Assembly: GCF_000003815.2 (NCBI RefSeq)
Contig: NC_049983.1
Coordinates: forward strand, 29,339,110-29,403,109
DNA length: 64,000 bases
Direction: 5' to 3'
Source of the DNA: Branchiostoma floridae
Lineage: Eukaryota > Chordata > Leptocardii > Amphioxiformes > Branchiostomatidae
Shown here: one piece after another, positions 22,201 to 37,500 of the stretch
Layout: each line of letters opens with the position of its first letter
How positions within the stretch are numbered: the stretch's first letter is position 1
Program-made: the position numbers and the translations under genes
Notes under the pieces: generated by a model
Seen by the model: the letters and a program-made list of their open reading frames with translations, nothing else
What the model was told of the DNA's origin: nothing
Databases searched by the model: none

Positions 22201-25200
22201 ACAAACATATTCGGGCCTGCGGGCGCTAGCTGCCCCCAAGCAGAGGTTAGGATCTTATAGTGACAGGTCGCTGCAGGGTGTAGAAGAAACTTATCGATTT
22301 TTTTTCTTTGCATAAATCTGAGATTGAATTCATTGCTGTCAGTGTCAAGCTAGACATGTGTTACTATTTGGTTCTGTGTTAGTCCTGAGTACAACAACCA
22401 CGCCCTGATCAGTCAGGAAGACTACAAAATTACCGGTGAAGTTCCGAGCAACAGGGCCCTCAATGGAACCGTATGTAGACAAGTGAGGCACATCAACCTT
22501 GGTCTATCAGACTGACAAAAAGAAAGACAAAGGAGTGATAATAAACAGATTAAAAAAAAAAAAAAGACACCGAAAACAAGCCGTAGCCGAACCGCTGACT
22601 GGAGAGAAATACCTTGCTTACTGAGACGCCAGTTGTAGAGGTAGTGAGAAAATGGGGTACTAGTATATATTATCTTCAATAGTACTTTAATAGTACGTAC
22701 CTCCCTAATGTGGAATGGACGTGAATAGCTGACCCTTCGAGCCCTGGTCTCTAATGGACAAATTTTATGTCATTACCGATTACGGCAGGGCCGTGTAGTC
22801 ATTTTCCGACTTGGGGGGACCTGGGTAAAATCTCTTCGCCATGTGAAGCGAGTCCTGAAAAAATGGGACCCCATGGCCACCCTCGACGCACAGGACCCCG
22901 TCCGCTACAAATTAGCCTGGTATCCAGCAGCTCCCAGGTCTCTTCTGTCCTCTCTGCAAAATATATTTGCTGAGAGTGAGAGGACAGAAGAGACTCGGGC
23001 TGGATCCCAGGCCACTACAAAATCGCACCGTCCCTGATTGCATCGGTGCTAGATCTCGCACATTTTGGCGCGCGTTTTGTCTATAGGACGTTATTAAACA
23101 AGACCTATAATATGAACAAGAAAAAATATGAAGTAACGAAATACACAATAAGCTGCGTAATATATTATACATGTGGATAAGTTTACAAGCAGGGCACAGA
23201 CATGTTATTCCAACGTTCTTGGGGTATACATCCTTGATGGTGTCATACAACTTTGATCCATTTGCCTTGGTTCAAATTATATCTGCCAACGAAATATTTC
23301 AAGATTGTGTACAAAAATTAGCCTGTCGGTATTTCTAATAGCAACAAGCAGAACTTGTATGTATTTCAGCAATGCCGATAGAACACTTATAATTTCAACC
23401 AGATGAATATCAACGCGGCATGTGTTCCCGCCATATATGTACACGAGCTAGCAACTAACTACAGGGGAATTACTACAAGATCCTATAATATATAGAACTC
23501 ACTCTTGGCATATGTGATATGTCATTTCACTCGATGTAATCATACCCACACCCAGGGTAGAAATAAAGTAAGTTTCTTACTGTGAAGATGGAAATGTTTG
23601 GTAGTAAAAAAAAATAACATTATGCCCCCCTCCCCCTCCCTTGTAAAAGCAAAGAAATGAAAACCTCACTTGGTCTGACGGCAGATGACCTTGGGAATTT
23701 TCACATCGTCAGAATTGTTTCATCAGCTGTCCACCGGCCGCTGCAGTAATTCTTCTATACTCCATCATGGTGAAACAGAACGATTTCCCTCGCCATTCGG
23801 TCCAGCGACTTGCACAGAGCTTCATCTCAGAGTAACTGTTTCCCGCCACTTCGGTCACATATGGGCAGGCAAGACCCCCGGGGGGTGGAGAAAAAACAAC
23901 ACACCAGTGTGACAAGACAGGAAGACCGAATTCGAAGAGATCCCTGTCCAATCTGTACAGGACGGTCTCCAAGCAGATGTAACAACGGGACTTATTTTGA
24001 GCACGCAGGTAGTCTGTCTACGCTGGCCGTTATAGGGAGAATAATTTGCCGTGAGAGTTTTGCTACTAGAGGGTTTGTTCGGCCGAGGAAACATGAAAAA
24101 CTGACTCCCCTTGCCTATTTCCCAACTTTTTCCCAAATTCTACGACCCCCCCGCACCCCCGGGTAGGAAGGCCTGGTTGAGGCTACCAAGAAGGGTTTCA
24201 GCGGTGCAGGGAGCGGTGTTGTGCAGTTTTTATTCTCCAAGCAGATATCAAAGTCGACACTCTCAACTGACCATTGTATAAGGCCATGTTGATTTGATTA
24301 TATGGATAACATCCTCCGGGAACTCCAAAACTGATGCGAGCGAGCGAATAAAAAAAAAGTTTGGCCAAAAAAAAAAGTTGCCTTCAGTATGAAATCAAAG
24401 TGGCCAGGAAGGTTGAACATAGGACTGAACACACATAGCATGGTATACCAACAGTTAGGTGTAGGGACCAGTACATCATACGGGTGCAAAACATTTTTTT
24501 CTTCTTGGACCAATCCGATCAAAACAGACATGAAAAAAACAACAACAGAGGAACAGGTTTCACCAATTACAAAATGGACACACTATGTCGGCAGCCATTT
24601 GGGGTCTAACCGGGGGGCCAAGAAGACAACAAGAGCGAAGCCAAGTAGAGTTTATAGTCAATTGCACCAAGTTTCTACAGTCAAAGGTACAGAGACAATT
24701 AGCCTTTATTACATGGAGATGGACTTTTAAAATGCAGTGGGAGTCCAATTATCCACCAAACAGATTCCTTTGTAGCAAAATTGACCAATTACCATTGTTT
24801 TGAGTATTGCCAGTTCTCAAGTTTCCACAGACAATCAGGTCCAGGTTCATGTCCGGACCTAGAAATGATCCTCTGGTCCTGAATTTTCTGTACTGGTACC
24901 TCCCCCAACCAACAATAGATTTTTTTCTTTCTGTCCTTTCATATCTTATTCTTTGACTTTAGATTCATTTTGGCATTCTATGGCATTAGTTATCTGTTTT
25001 CTGATACTTTTTTTTTCAATCTACGGAATATTTGTGCTCATTTTACAGCTACTTTGCACAATTCATTGTGTGGTCGAAAACTTTTTTTTTTTGGAAATGG
25101 CCGAAAATTGGTGCGAGCGCGGATGTCATCCATATAATCAAATCAACGTGGCCTAATCAGTAAACATGTGTATATCAAGCGCTCTCGGAAGGGATTCTGA

Positions 25201-25553
25201 AAAAAACGCGCACACCTTGGCATAGAAGGCCAACCTCGGAGCGGTTTCAAAGTTTTCTTTAACTTAAGCCTGTAGCACAATTCAAGCGAACGCCGGCCGA
25301 ATTTCAAGATCGGCTAGAGCCCGTCGAGAGAAAATTGCCTGAGCGTCGACCGTATTTTTCGCTGAAAATCTGCCTCGTCACAAACTGGATGGGGCTCTGG
25401 CGAAGCCTGTCGAAAACTAATGATTATAAATACCCCACGAGGTGGTAGCATCTCTTTAAAACAATAGAACTTAGAAACCAAACCCCCCAATCTTTGACAT
25501 GGACGAAGTTAGGCTCGATCTGATAAAAAGCCAACATTTGAATCAACTTCATA

Positions 25554-25585
<32 letters not shown>

Positions 25586-28500
25586 CGGACACACTAACAA
25601 TAATGATGTTAACAGGAATTGTGCGATAGAGCAAACTCTCATGCTAAGCGTGGTCTCGCTGAATTTACTCGCAGCTTCCAGACACCGGACAAAGTAGGCC
25701 GAGCTGTTAAAAATTGTCCGAAGCACGCGTTATCGCCAGGACGTCGTTCGTTCTTCGGCTGAAGATGCCCACTGCCATTGGGTGCTCGCCAATACACCGG
25801 CTGAGGTCAATTTAATACTCATTTGTGACGGTGGCTTAAGGACATATTTAAAAGACGACGGTAGTAGTTTTACGGAAATAAAGGCATTCATAAACGTTAG
25901 AGAAAAATGAAATATCCAGGTCTACTACGTATACTGACAACTTGAACTACGCTGCTGGACACAAGGACATCGACAACCAAGTACTGATCGAGATTGGGAG
26001 AATATGTGTTTGCGTGATGGCATCCGGACAGCTAGCCACGATTTCCACAAATCGTGCTTTCCATAAGTTTCTCCTTGTTTCGTCCTGTTCTTCCTGTTTC
26101 TTGCTTGTTTTCGGCTGAGTGTTCTGATACTGTTTAGATGAAATAGGAATAGTCTATTCTTTATTTTGTACAGTACAGATCACAAGGAAACGTTTTGCGG
26201 ATTACCGATTGGAAACAAATCCAAAGAGCTTACAACAAAACGTAACGGTAAATGTTAATCAGAAGTTAGTGAATTTCCGATTAACCCAGCTGTCGTCCCG
26301 CTGTGTTGCAAAACTTAAAACCATTGCTTTCTTTTTCCTTGTGATTCGGCCCAACATGAGAATCAAGACAAACGTACACAGACGTCATTGTAGAATCTGG
26401 ACACAAAAAAAGGCAAAGTGAATAATTTGGAAAGAAAAAAGAGCGGCTTCTACACGTGATGGATTTATTTCGCTGTCTCATTACTACCCTACATCGAGCG
26501 GAAATCATTTTGATTATGACAGAAAGGTAAAAGAGTTAGCCTTTTTGGTAATGATAACCTGGTGACTGTAAATGTGCCACTCACGAGTAACAACAGTCTC
26601 TTTTGATACATTTAAGTGACGACGTTTTGTTTGTATGAACCTGGCATTCCTAATGTGTTTTCAACATTTTCTCGAATTCTATTTTCCTGTAAAATAAAGG
26701 CCATTCACGGGCCGCGATGCGTCCGAATTAGATCGAGCGAAGCATGTGGCTGTCGCCTACTCTGATGTGTGCCAACTCGCATGATGTTTTACACACGTAT
26801 TATCAAGTATTTTAATTGAGTAGGGAATACGATATTAATAATTAGGATCGTGAGGACATTCCAAAGGGATTGGCAATATTTTCTTTTTCGTGACAAGCAG
26901 GTATCAAAAACAGGTTTTGATGGATAATTTTATAGTTTTCTAGTTTGACTTTATATGTACCTTAGTTGCGTTTGGTCCTGGAAAATGTTGTGATTGCCAT
27001 TACGGTCCTGACGAAATTAGGCTTGATCAATAGGGATTCTCTCTTTTTTCTTTTATAAAGATTTTTTTATTTTATAAAGATTTCAGCCGAAGAAATTCAA
27101 CAAGTACTGTTAACAAAGTAAAACTGAAAGGCATCGGGACACTGGTATTGTCAACACCATAGTCAAATTATACAGATATCAATTGTAGATCGATATATCA
27201 ACAATCACAGTTTGCTATTTCAACAGAAGTCAGAAGAACGCGTTGGAAAACAATATTTTCATCGCTCAGATGTTGCCTCACACAGGTTAGGATACCTTAT
27301 AACGGATCTGAGTATTGATGAATTCTTGCGATCAGAAGTTTTAAACTATTACTAGCGTAATGACAATGACTAGTTCCAGAAGGCTGACAGACAACGCTAG
27401 CTATCATTGGAAATGGAAATACATTACGATCCGTAGCAGTTCTGAAATGCAGTGTATCGTCTTTCGTACTAAGGCCACAGAAAGTGAATTTATGGATGAC
27501 ATCCCCTGCAAAATCCAAATTTAATGAGCGCGGGAGGAAAAAAAATAGATGGATAAAACACTCAAGATGCCCAAATTTTCAAAATAGACACCATAAACGG
27601 CAAATGTAGTGACAAAACACGGTGTGACTATACGACTATAGTATTAATCTCCAAGCAGATCCTACGATGGCATAAGATAGCAGAGATAACACATTTGCAT
27701 TTTCAAAACACATTTTGACAGAGATATCTGTTCGTCTTATAAAGTCAATATTTTCCCTTGGACACAAATTGATTTTGCTACGTATCCGTTACAAAAAAAA
27801 GCGCTCATGCTGCTTATAATACTCAAAAGTATCGATACAGGTAAGCTACGACTCTATGAAACTTGTAAAACTATACCCCAGAGAGAAAAGATTACCATTG
27901 TGCGAAAAATATTATACCCAAAGCCGTGATAGACGAGACACATGTTTTATCACGTTGTTCATTTAACCAAGGCAATCCCTCATTCACGGACGAACATAAA
28001 ATGTGAAGTGCAAAATCGCAGAACCCACAAAGTAGGAAAAGACGGGACTGTCCGAGATCAAACTCAACCTGTCCATAAATATCCAACACTGATATTTGAG
28101 TGGTACCTTGTTGCAACAGATACTAATGTGACATGTATACATGGTTCCTAACTCTACGTAATCTCAGTAAGCCTTCGGGTATGAAGTTGCACATGCAGGA
28201 ACTTTCTTCTATGACTGTTGAAATTTCTTGATCACAAGTAATCGGTAAAGTAGGCGCTCGCCCAATAATTACATATTGTATACATAGCTAAAAGTACCTA
28301 TGTTCAAAGTCTGGTTGAAGAAGAAACAGAAAAATATTCCGACTATCATGGTCTCATATACATATACAGAGTTGCATTTACGGCCAAAGTTTGTCTCATG
28401 ATTTCAAAGGCTAGTGTACGCGTAATAAAACATAATACACCCAAGTTGTAGTTCTTCACAAAAGCTTTTAACACTTGTTGTTAGGTTTATAGGATAACAA

Positions 28501-31500
28501 GCGTTCTAAAATGTCAGAAAAATCTCTGAACGATTGTCAACATTTTCACCTTCTGTAACACATACCGGTTTGATGGAAATATATGGACTTGCATGCTATC
28601 GTGTATTGTTGGTTAGCAGGTAGAAAGCTTATATGTATTAAGTTGCATTGAAGATTCAAATGTTGACTTTAGTTTAAGAGAAGAAGAGTTAACGATGCTT
28701 ATATCACACGCAGGTGTTTAAAGCTATAGTGAATGCCAATAAAACCGTTCCGACTCCGAGAACGCAGCGCAGCTCAACTGCAAAACCTGAATGCAGGATC
28801 ACCCGGTCCAGGTACCAGTCCAAAGACTGTGTACCTGGCGGTAGTTGGAATTTATATTTCAGCACAGTGCTCAGGTGACCTTCAGTTTAATAGTTGTTGT
28901 TTTTTGGGTCATAATAATCCCCCGTCACAAATCAAGAAGTGATGTCGGCCGACGTGTCGGCAAGCTCCAAATGGGCATTTTCAGCCAAAGTACAGCCGGT
29001 GTCCTTGTGATTACTGGGCTCTGGGCGATTTTTAGCAGCTTGTTCATTAAGATGGAAGCCTCTGTGTAATGTCAAATGTGCACCAAAAAGGCAGAAAAGA
29101 CAGTAAAGGTGCACTCGCGTCACGCATGCGTCGCTGCGGGGTTCGTCAACGCAGACGTAACCCCACGGAACCGTGACACAAGCGAATCAAATGGTGACAC
29201 AAGCAAGCGAGGCGTTTTTTTGAAAGTTAAAAAATAACGCAAGTGGCAAGATGCCCTAACAGTGACCCAAGAGTGACACAACAGTGACGCCAACATGCCT
29301 TCTACAGTATCAAAGTTATATTTTGCCTACTTTGAAGTATCAAAAGTTAACATACTTTTATAACTGAAAAGCTATTTTGGAAGCATTTTGGATATCATTT
29401 TACAGCGGTTTTTGATTCAGTTATAACATTGAGATTTCCACAAAAATTAACTTGTATCCGTATTTAGACTTACTTAAAAATATCTTTTGTTTTATTTGGT
29501 GGGAAGTAGGCCAGAATTCTATACTTGTATGTTGTATGTATACTACATATGTTGGATGATAACGTTTACTTTTGAGTTTGCGTTACAAGCAATGTAATTG
29601 TCGCTGGTAGCCGGCCGCCGATAGAAGTAACACGGTGACACGGTGAACGAGAGAAAATAGTGTAGCAGGACTTATATCAAGATGACGCACAGCAGCTCAC
29701 ATGCCTTGTCATTGACGCAACAAAACTAAAAATGCGCTGGAAGATTTGTTGGCTTCGACGTCGATTCGCAACATTTCCATCTGCTTTCAATGGTTAAATT
29801 TCCATGAGCAATGGAGCAATGTTGAGTTAGCAGAAGTTTGAAAGTAGAAATGTTGCGAATTGACAATGAATCCGACAAATCCCCCAGTTCATGATTATTT
29901 CCGTTATGTGAATAGTAACGACCGTGAGCCACTGTGTATTATTTTAGAATAAGTCCTGCCAACTTATTTTGCAATTAATTGCGGTGCCACCGGGTAAGTC
30001 AACCTCCGTAAACGCAAGCGTTCATCGGGCTAGATCCCATTCCCGACCTGCGGTTTGCTGTTCCTTAGGTTACAGTGATATTGCCCTGCCACATTCAATC
30101 GCTGACACAGTATCGTTTTACCTGTACCATGAACACAAAGTCATAGATATAATTCGTTTCTACCTTTTGCTGACATGGCACCAATGAGACGACGACTCCG
30201 GATGTGCAATTTTCAAGTGATAATGTGATATGTAGGGAGAGTATCACTGACGAAAGACAGCGGATGTTGTCTGAAACGTCAAATCATATCCAGTTGCTTG
30301 AGTGACTGATATTTGGCGTATGTTGGGAGAGAATCAATTGTTTCTTAAATTGTTAGCTTGCTACTGGGTGTTGGGCACCCTTGTGAATTTGTCACCGAAC
30401 TTTCAAGGGTGTGGTCAGCTTGAGATCAACTCAGTTCAGTCTCAAGAAAAAATGTGTACCGTTGTGTCAAATTTCGTTCAGCTCCTTGTACACAAAGTTG
30501 AACCTGAATGATCTTGCTTAACAAATCTTCTTTGCTACATATACTCAATAACGGCAGGTCTCGATGAAGGATACCCAGTGGACATACTTTACCTTGACTA
30601 TGCGAAGGCCTTTGACAAAATTCCTCATAGAAGGGTACAATTGAAGATAATAAACTGTAGAATAGATTGAATCGTGGTTAAAGGATCGAAATCAAAAGGT
30701 AGTGGTGAATGGAGTAGCTTCAGGTGAGAAAGAAATGCCGCAAGGGTCAATATTGGGACCGGTTGGTGAAACTATAGTGTAGAAAAATCTTGGAGTCCAC
30801 TTCAATATAAACTCACTAAAACCCGTTCACCATGTGGCTTATGGGATGAAAAAAGCAAAGAATTCTTGGAATAATCAAGAGGAACATCATACCCGTTTAA
30901 TATGTAAACATCTCGTTCGTCCCCACCTTGAATACAGTGTAGAGGCGTGGGCGCCAATGCCCCAAAAAGACATAAACATGATCGAAGCAGTACAAAGCAG
31001 AGTAATTAAAATGAGCATTATGGCTACCCTAGCCCTGCCCAGCTGTAAGACCTAGCCATGCCCTAGCAAGATATCTTGTACAGCACAGCACTTTTATTTT
31101 TGTTTGTTAAATGAATTTGTTTTTCACTTTACCATTTCGTCTTACCACCACCTGTCCTGCTAGGGCAACCTCACTCCCCTGGGCACAAAGTCCCGCGAGG
31201 GGCATTGCCCAGTACTATGTAGATGTAGATCTTGCATGCTATCGTGTATTGTTGGTTAAAAGGTAGAAAGGCATTAAGTTGCATTGGAGATTCAATCAAA
31301 TGTTGACTTCAGTTTAAGAGAAGAAGAGTTATCGATGTTTATACCACACACAGGTATTAAAACCTATAGTCAATGCCAATAAAATCGTTCCGACTCCGAG
31401 AACGCAGCGCAACTGCAAAACCTGAATGCTGGATCACACGGTCCAGGTACCCGTACAAAGACGGTGTACCTGGCGGTGGATGGGGTTTGACGATTTTGTA

Positions 31501-34500
31501 TTTCAACAAAGTTTGATAGTTTTTTTTGTGTCATAATAATACCCCGTCACAAATATGGAAGTGAGGTCGGCCGACGTGTCGGCAAGCTCCAAGTGGGTAT
31601 TTTCGGCCAAATTACAGCCGGTGTCTGGCTTCGGGCTATTTTTTTAAAGCTTGTTCATTGAGATTTAAACCTCTATGTCCTGTCAGATGTGCACCAAAAA
31701 GGGAGAAAAGAAAACTTTCCGGAATGAAACACCGAGCCCATTCCAGTTCGTGGCGAGGCTGATTTTCAGTTAAAAATATGGTCGACGCTCGGGCGATTTT
31801 GCAATTCGGCAAGCCGATCTAGATGTTCGGCCTTGCGCCGGCGTTTTCTTGAATTGTGGCGCATGTGATCGCCCGATCAATGCGACAAGGGCGGTTTTTA
31901 GGTGGAACAATACGCAGCTCTCTGTCGATCTTAAAATCGGCCGACCTTCCAGCGAACACGAATCACGGCGGCTGAAGCTCGTCTGCAGTGTGGCAGGGGT
32001 ATAATAGACGAAAGCTTTGGTTGAACTTTTTTTTAGCCCGACTACAAACATATGTGCATGTAGCTACGTATACGTGTTCTAAGTTTGGCACTTTATTTGG
32101 GCAGATTTTCTTTTAAAACCCGACATTTATCCAACCCCACGACATGGTAACTTAATATTGTCCATTTATAGCAGTACAGTATGGTCTGCGTTATGCAACA
32201 CAAATATTGACAATCGTTTTAGGATTGCTTTCTTCGTAAAGCAGGTCAGCCGTCTTCATGGCTTTTATTTAGATATTTTATGTTAGTACAGGATAGCAAA
32301 TCCACATTTAGACCAATGTTTTACAGAAAGGAAATGTTGAGAATTGTTTACAGATTGTTTTGACATTCTATAACATTTGTCATCCTTTTAACTTGACGAC
32401 AATGCATAAAGCCTCTTGTGAATTATACCAACTTGAATGTTTTATGCTTTATTGCGCGTACATGGACCTTTGAAATTAGACTGCTGGAAAGGCAACGCTG
32501 TGTATTTATACCCCTAGGTAACCCATTTTTTCTGTTGTTGTTTGTTTTTCAACCGTACTACAAACACATGTACGGTACATGTTGTAAGTTTTGACCTAGT
32601 ATGTCGTGAGATAAAGCTGTATTCTTTTATGCTCTAAATTTGGTTTGACTAAGTATACAATACTGAACTGAGCGCGCCTAATTGCTGCCCTCCTTCTACG
32701 CGCGTTCGTGGGTATTGTGGGGGAACGGCACAGATTCGCGATTTGCAACTTTATGGGTCAGGCTCTTATGCCACAAAGATCGTTTCTAGCGGATGTAGTT
32801 TCATATCAGTTTTTATGACTACTAGACTCATATAGAAACATTCATCATCATAATAGAAACATTAAATTTACACTAATACGGCGGCAATTTTTTTATGAAG
32901 TTCTCAAACCCCCTGTGGTTCTTATAAATGTTGCTAGGATGAAATAAATTGAGAATTATCTGTAAATATTTTCAATCAAACGCACTTAAAAGGCTTTCGG
33001 AAAACGACAATGTCAAAATGCATTTTTTAACGACTTTCAAGACTTTCTCTGGATAAATATGACATCTTTAAGTCTTGAAAGTCCGCCGATAACGCATATG
33101 GAAGCGACACTTAAGCTCAGCGTGCACCTGCTGCACATCCATTGAATTTGAAGGCAAATGGATCGGATTAAAAGTAATGGCCACAATGGTTTTGGCAGAC
33201 AAGCATTAAATTCCCTGAGATTTGAGTTGTACAAATTATATCTTGGCGAACCCACGAACTTTTGAATGTATGAAGAACCCAGCACATGCGTCAAATCGTC
33301 ATCTGGCCTGACACCAATGTTTGTTACCAATAAGGGTGTCAGGTAGGGGTTCAACCTAAGCCCTACCCTTTTTAATCAATGACCTAGTTCATGAGTTGGA
33401 TAATACCGAATGTTCTCCACCCGTACTCAATAATTTGTTAGTGTCATGTTTACTATATGCCGACGATGTTGTTTTATTCTCTAAAACCGAAAAGGACTAC
33501 AAAACGCTTTAGATAACTAAACGTATTTTGCACTAAATGGAAGCTGCAATGGAATCATAAGAAAACAAGATTAGTATATTCATCAAATCTTGTCGGTTAT
33601 TTTCAAAACAAACTTTTTTTATTCGGACAAGAGACAGTAGATATCGTATCTTCATATTGCTACCTAGGTATTACTCTAACACCATCATGTGCCTTTTCAT
33701 TAGCCCATTAGCCAAAAAACAATTGTCAAAGCACGCAAAGCCATGTACAGCTTCAAATGCCTAACTCGTTCATCAGTTTCACCCGACAGCCTTCTGAAAA
33801 TTTTCGATTCCTGTGTTAAACCCATTCTGTTATAAGATTGTTAAATGCGGGATACTGAGAAATTGAATGATACATCTCCGATCGAAATTACACACAACCA
33901 ATTCTGCAAAAAAACATTCTTGGAGTCTCTAGGAAAAGTAGTAATTTCGCAGGTAGGCCTGAATTAGGCAGACTTCCTCTTGTGGTAGATATTTCCGTTC
34001 GACTTGAAAAATGTTGGTTATGTTGAACACAAATGGATTTTACTAAGCATCCATTAGAAGTAAACGCACTCTTGGAACAGCACAACTCCGTTATAAACGA
34101 CCGGAGAAGATCATTGTTACAGCGTGTTAAAGGAATACTTGATTATAGTGGATAGTGAGAATTCTGACAACTCACTCTGTGACCCTGTATATGTATGTAA
34201 TCTGATAAGGAACAAAATTACAGATATGTATATCCAGACGTTTCTATGTAATATAAGTATAGGTACCGGTAAGCTGAGGTTCTATAAAACTTGTAGATCG
34301 TTATACGCTAGAGAGAAGTACTTAGAACTAGTTGATTTCGAGCTGCGCTCCGCAATAAGCAAAGTCAGAATTAGCGCTCATCCTCTTGAAGTAAAAAGAG
34401 GAAACATAAGAGATAATCAGTGTGTGAAAGAATTTGTAAATACTGTACATATGTACATTTAAAGCAGTGGGAGACGAAATACATTTTATTCCCAAGTGTA

Positions 34501-37500
34501 CATTCAACCAAACCGAAAGAATCACTCTGTTTAGAGAAGCCACAAAGACATATCTCAACTTCCCCGCGGTCACATTCACAACGAGCAAAAAGCCACTTTT
34601 CTCTTGAAATCACACAACTCACAAATTTGAGAAAATAAGGGGCTCCCTCTGGTTCCAAAAAAGAAGTCGAACCCAACCTGTTTAGAAATAGTCCACTGTT
34701 TATTGTCACTTGTATATCTCCTATGTTTATACCATGTACTTGCAATTAGCCCTCGGGCATGAACTTGCAAATAAACTTCTATGGAGGCCACTCGACGGCG
34801 ACAGCGACCAAACTGGAAATGTGTGACCCTAGATCTCATGGATTGCACAGATGTAAAGATGTCTTACTAGATGACAGTGATTGTACTCACTTAGACACTT
34901 TAATTGGAAGATTGTGAGGGGGGCCGATTTTCAACAAGTACACGATAGCAAATCCACATGACTACAGGTGTTTTATAGAATGGCAATGTTGAGAATCGTT
35001 TAGACACTGTTTTGACGTACTATAACGTTTGTCAGTCCTTTTAACTTAACAACGTGGGATAAAACCTTTTGTGAATTATACCAACTTGGATTTTTCCCGT
35101 TTTGTTGCGCGTACATAGAGTTAGGAATAAGTAAGTGGTAACTCTTTTATCGGATTTTATCAGCCCGATTACAAACACGGGTACAAGTAGCTATGTATAC
35201 GTGTTGCAAGTTTGACACTTTATTTGGAAGATTGTGACGGGAGATATGTTTTCACGGCTTTGAAAGTCTTTCCCAATCTGTTATTAGCAGGGTTTTTTTT
35301 TGGTATATAACTACTTCTTAAATCACTGTTAAGACAGGCATAAAGGTCATAGCGGATGAGAGGGATTCTCATAAATTGGACACTTTGGATTGTTTGAAAA
35401 TCACCAGGCAATTATGGTTGTAAATTCCACTGGGCTTACTTTATAATTACCTATTTGAATATATAAATTTATATACATTGCTGGATATATATGTTCCTTT
35501 TTTATGTTGTATTATCGGAAAACCACAATATACTGCCTTTGTGACACATAATCCGCACAGGGCACATGCAAGAGAAACCAGCACTGCAGTATACTTAAAT
35601 AGTCATAGCGTCCAAAAAACAATGTACGAAACAGCGGTGTGTTGTGGTGTGATGTTATGTGATGTGATAAACATTGTTAACTGTTCTTTATAAAACTGAA
35701 GTCAACACTTACGCTCAAAGGCAACTGAACATGTGTTCTACCCGTTGACAAGTACAGGATAGCAAATCCACATTTAGACCAATGTTTTACAGAAAGGAAA
35801 TGTTGAGAATTGTTTACAGATTGTTTTGACATTCTATAACATTTGTCATCCTTTTAACTTAACGACAATGCATAAAGCCTCTTGTGAATTATACCAACTT
35901 GAATGTTTTATGCTTTATTGCGCGTACTTGGGCCGGAAAGTCAACGCTGTGTATTTATACCCCTTGGTAACCCATTTTTTATGTTGTTTTTTTTTTTTTC
36001 AGCCCGACACTACATGTACATGTTGTATGTATTGACCTAGTATCTCGTGAGTGAGATAAAGCTGTATTATCAGCCGGCAGGCCATGCCGAGAGTTCTATG
36101 CAGTTTTCTTTTCCTTCCGCTAAAGAAAGTAGACCGTTCCATGACTCCGGGCGTCAACACCCCTCACAAGAAAGCTTGTCGCTGGAGTATACAACTGCGT
36201 ATCTTATTAACTTCAAGTCATTTACAGTATTTCAGCCTCCTTTTTGGCCAATATAGATATTTGAACCGATTGTTTAACGTGTTCCTGTCGACCCCAAATC
36301 AGGTGACTTTCGCGTAAATTCCCCTGTTGTTTTGAACCTGTTGTAGATTTGAAACCAACAGGAAATCTCCTGCGTAAGAAAAAGCAAACCTTCTAGTTTC
36401 TGAAAGTATAAGATTTATCACAGATTTTTGGGCGTAATGCATTTGCCCCGATATTCCGTGAAGTCATGTCATAGTTTTATTCCAGAATAGAACGTACCGG
36501 GTTCGACGATTTAGTAACAGGGACAACTCCACTCTACATTAATCTTAAGTTTATGACCGGAATTTTGTTTGCGGTGGTCCCAAGTTAATGAATTCCGACC
36601 TTTAAGTCAATATACCAATCCGAAGTGATCTAAATCTAACTTCAAAATTTCTAGCTGACTGCCTTAGCGAACCGCGCTATTTTAAGACAGTTGTACGTCC
36701 CAGGAACCCCGGGCGTCGGGACTACCTACCAAAAAGCTTGTCGCCCGAGTTTACTACTATGTACAATCAATATTTCATCACGTTTACAATTTTTAAGGTT
36801 TCCATTTTACTCCTACGTACTTTTTAAACCGATTTTTACCTGTATCGGTTTGATGATATGATCTGAAATCAGTTGATTTTAGCGCAAGTTCCCCGCAGCG
36901 TTTTACCTTACAGCTGATTTCAGAACGAAAGGAAAGCTAGTGTGTAAAATATACCGAAGTCTCTTCTTTCAGGTGGTAGATGGCATATTATCAATTTCCT
37001 GGGGGGAAAGGCTTAAATTTGAACCGCGCGAGGCCATCTCATCAGAGGCGTCCGAAAAGACACGCTTCAGTGCTGGCCCGTTCCATACAGCGCACGCCAG
37101 ACCCACACCATCGTATTTACGCACTAGTTACCGTAAAACTAAGATGCCAGTTGGTAATTCACTTCGTCTTCATGTGTAGTTTTTCTTTGGGCATCATTTG
37201 AAACCTAGAAAGTCGGATAAGTCCCATTATTTCTGATAGATTCAAGATAGACAAGAATTACAAAACTGTGGCTTTATTTTTATGTTCTGGTTTCACAGAT
37301 AATACTATACATACATTGTACCTTTGAGACAACTAGGTAGTGCCTACAAGTTTATTTATTTATTTAGTTTGTGACTTATGAAACATGATGTAAGTATATG
37401 TACACATTACAACAAAATTTATTATGTACAAGGAAATAAAACAATGAAATCATAACAATGTTATGAAATACAATATATACAAATGTACATAAGAAAGTAT

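Noticed and set aside
24953-25156. Small hydrophobic protein ending [10 protein letters not shown], with a similar one at 45389
   Set aside because: Both end inside the same MITE terminal repeat and their similarity is explained by that repeat.
28589-31716. LTR retrotransposon with 500-bp LTRs
   Set aside because: The interior holds a LINE reverse transcriptase, not gag-pol; no primer-binding site, polypurine tract or clear TG...CA ends were seen.
33037-33354. 105-residue minus-strand open frame
   Set aside because: No recognisable motif; lies antisense and upstream of a degraded plus-strand LINE.
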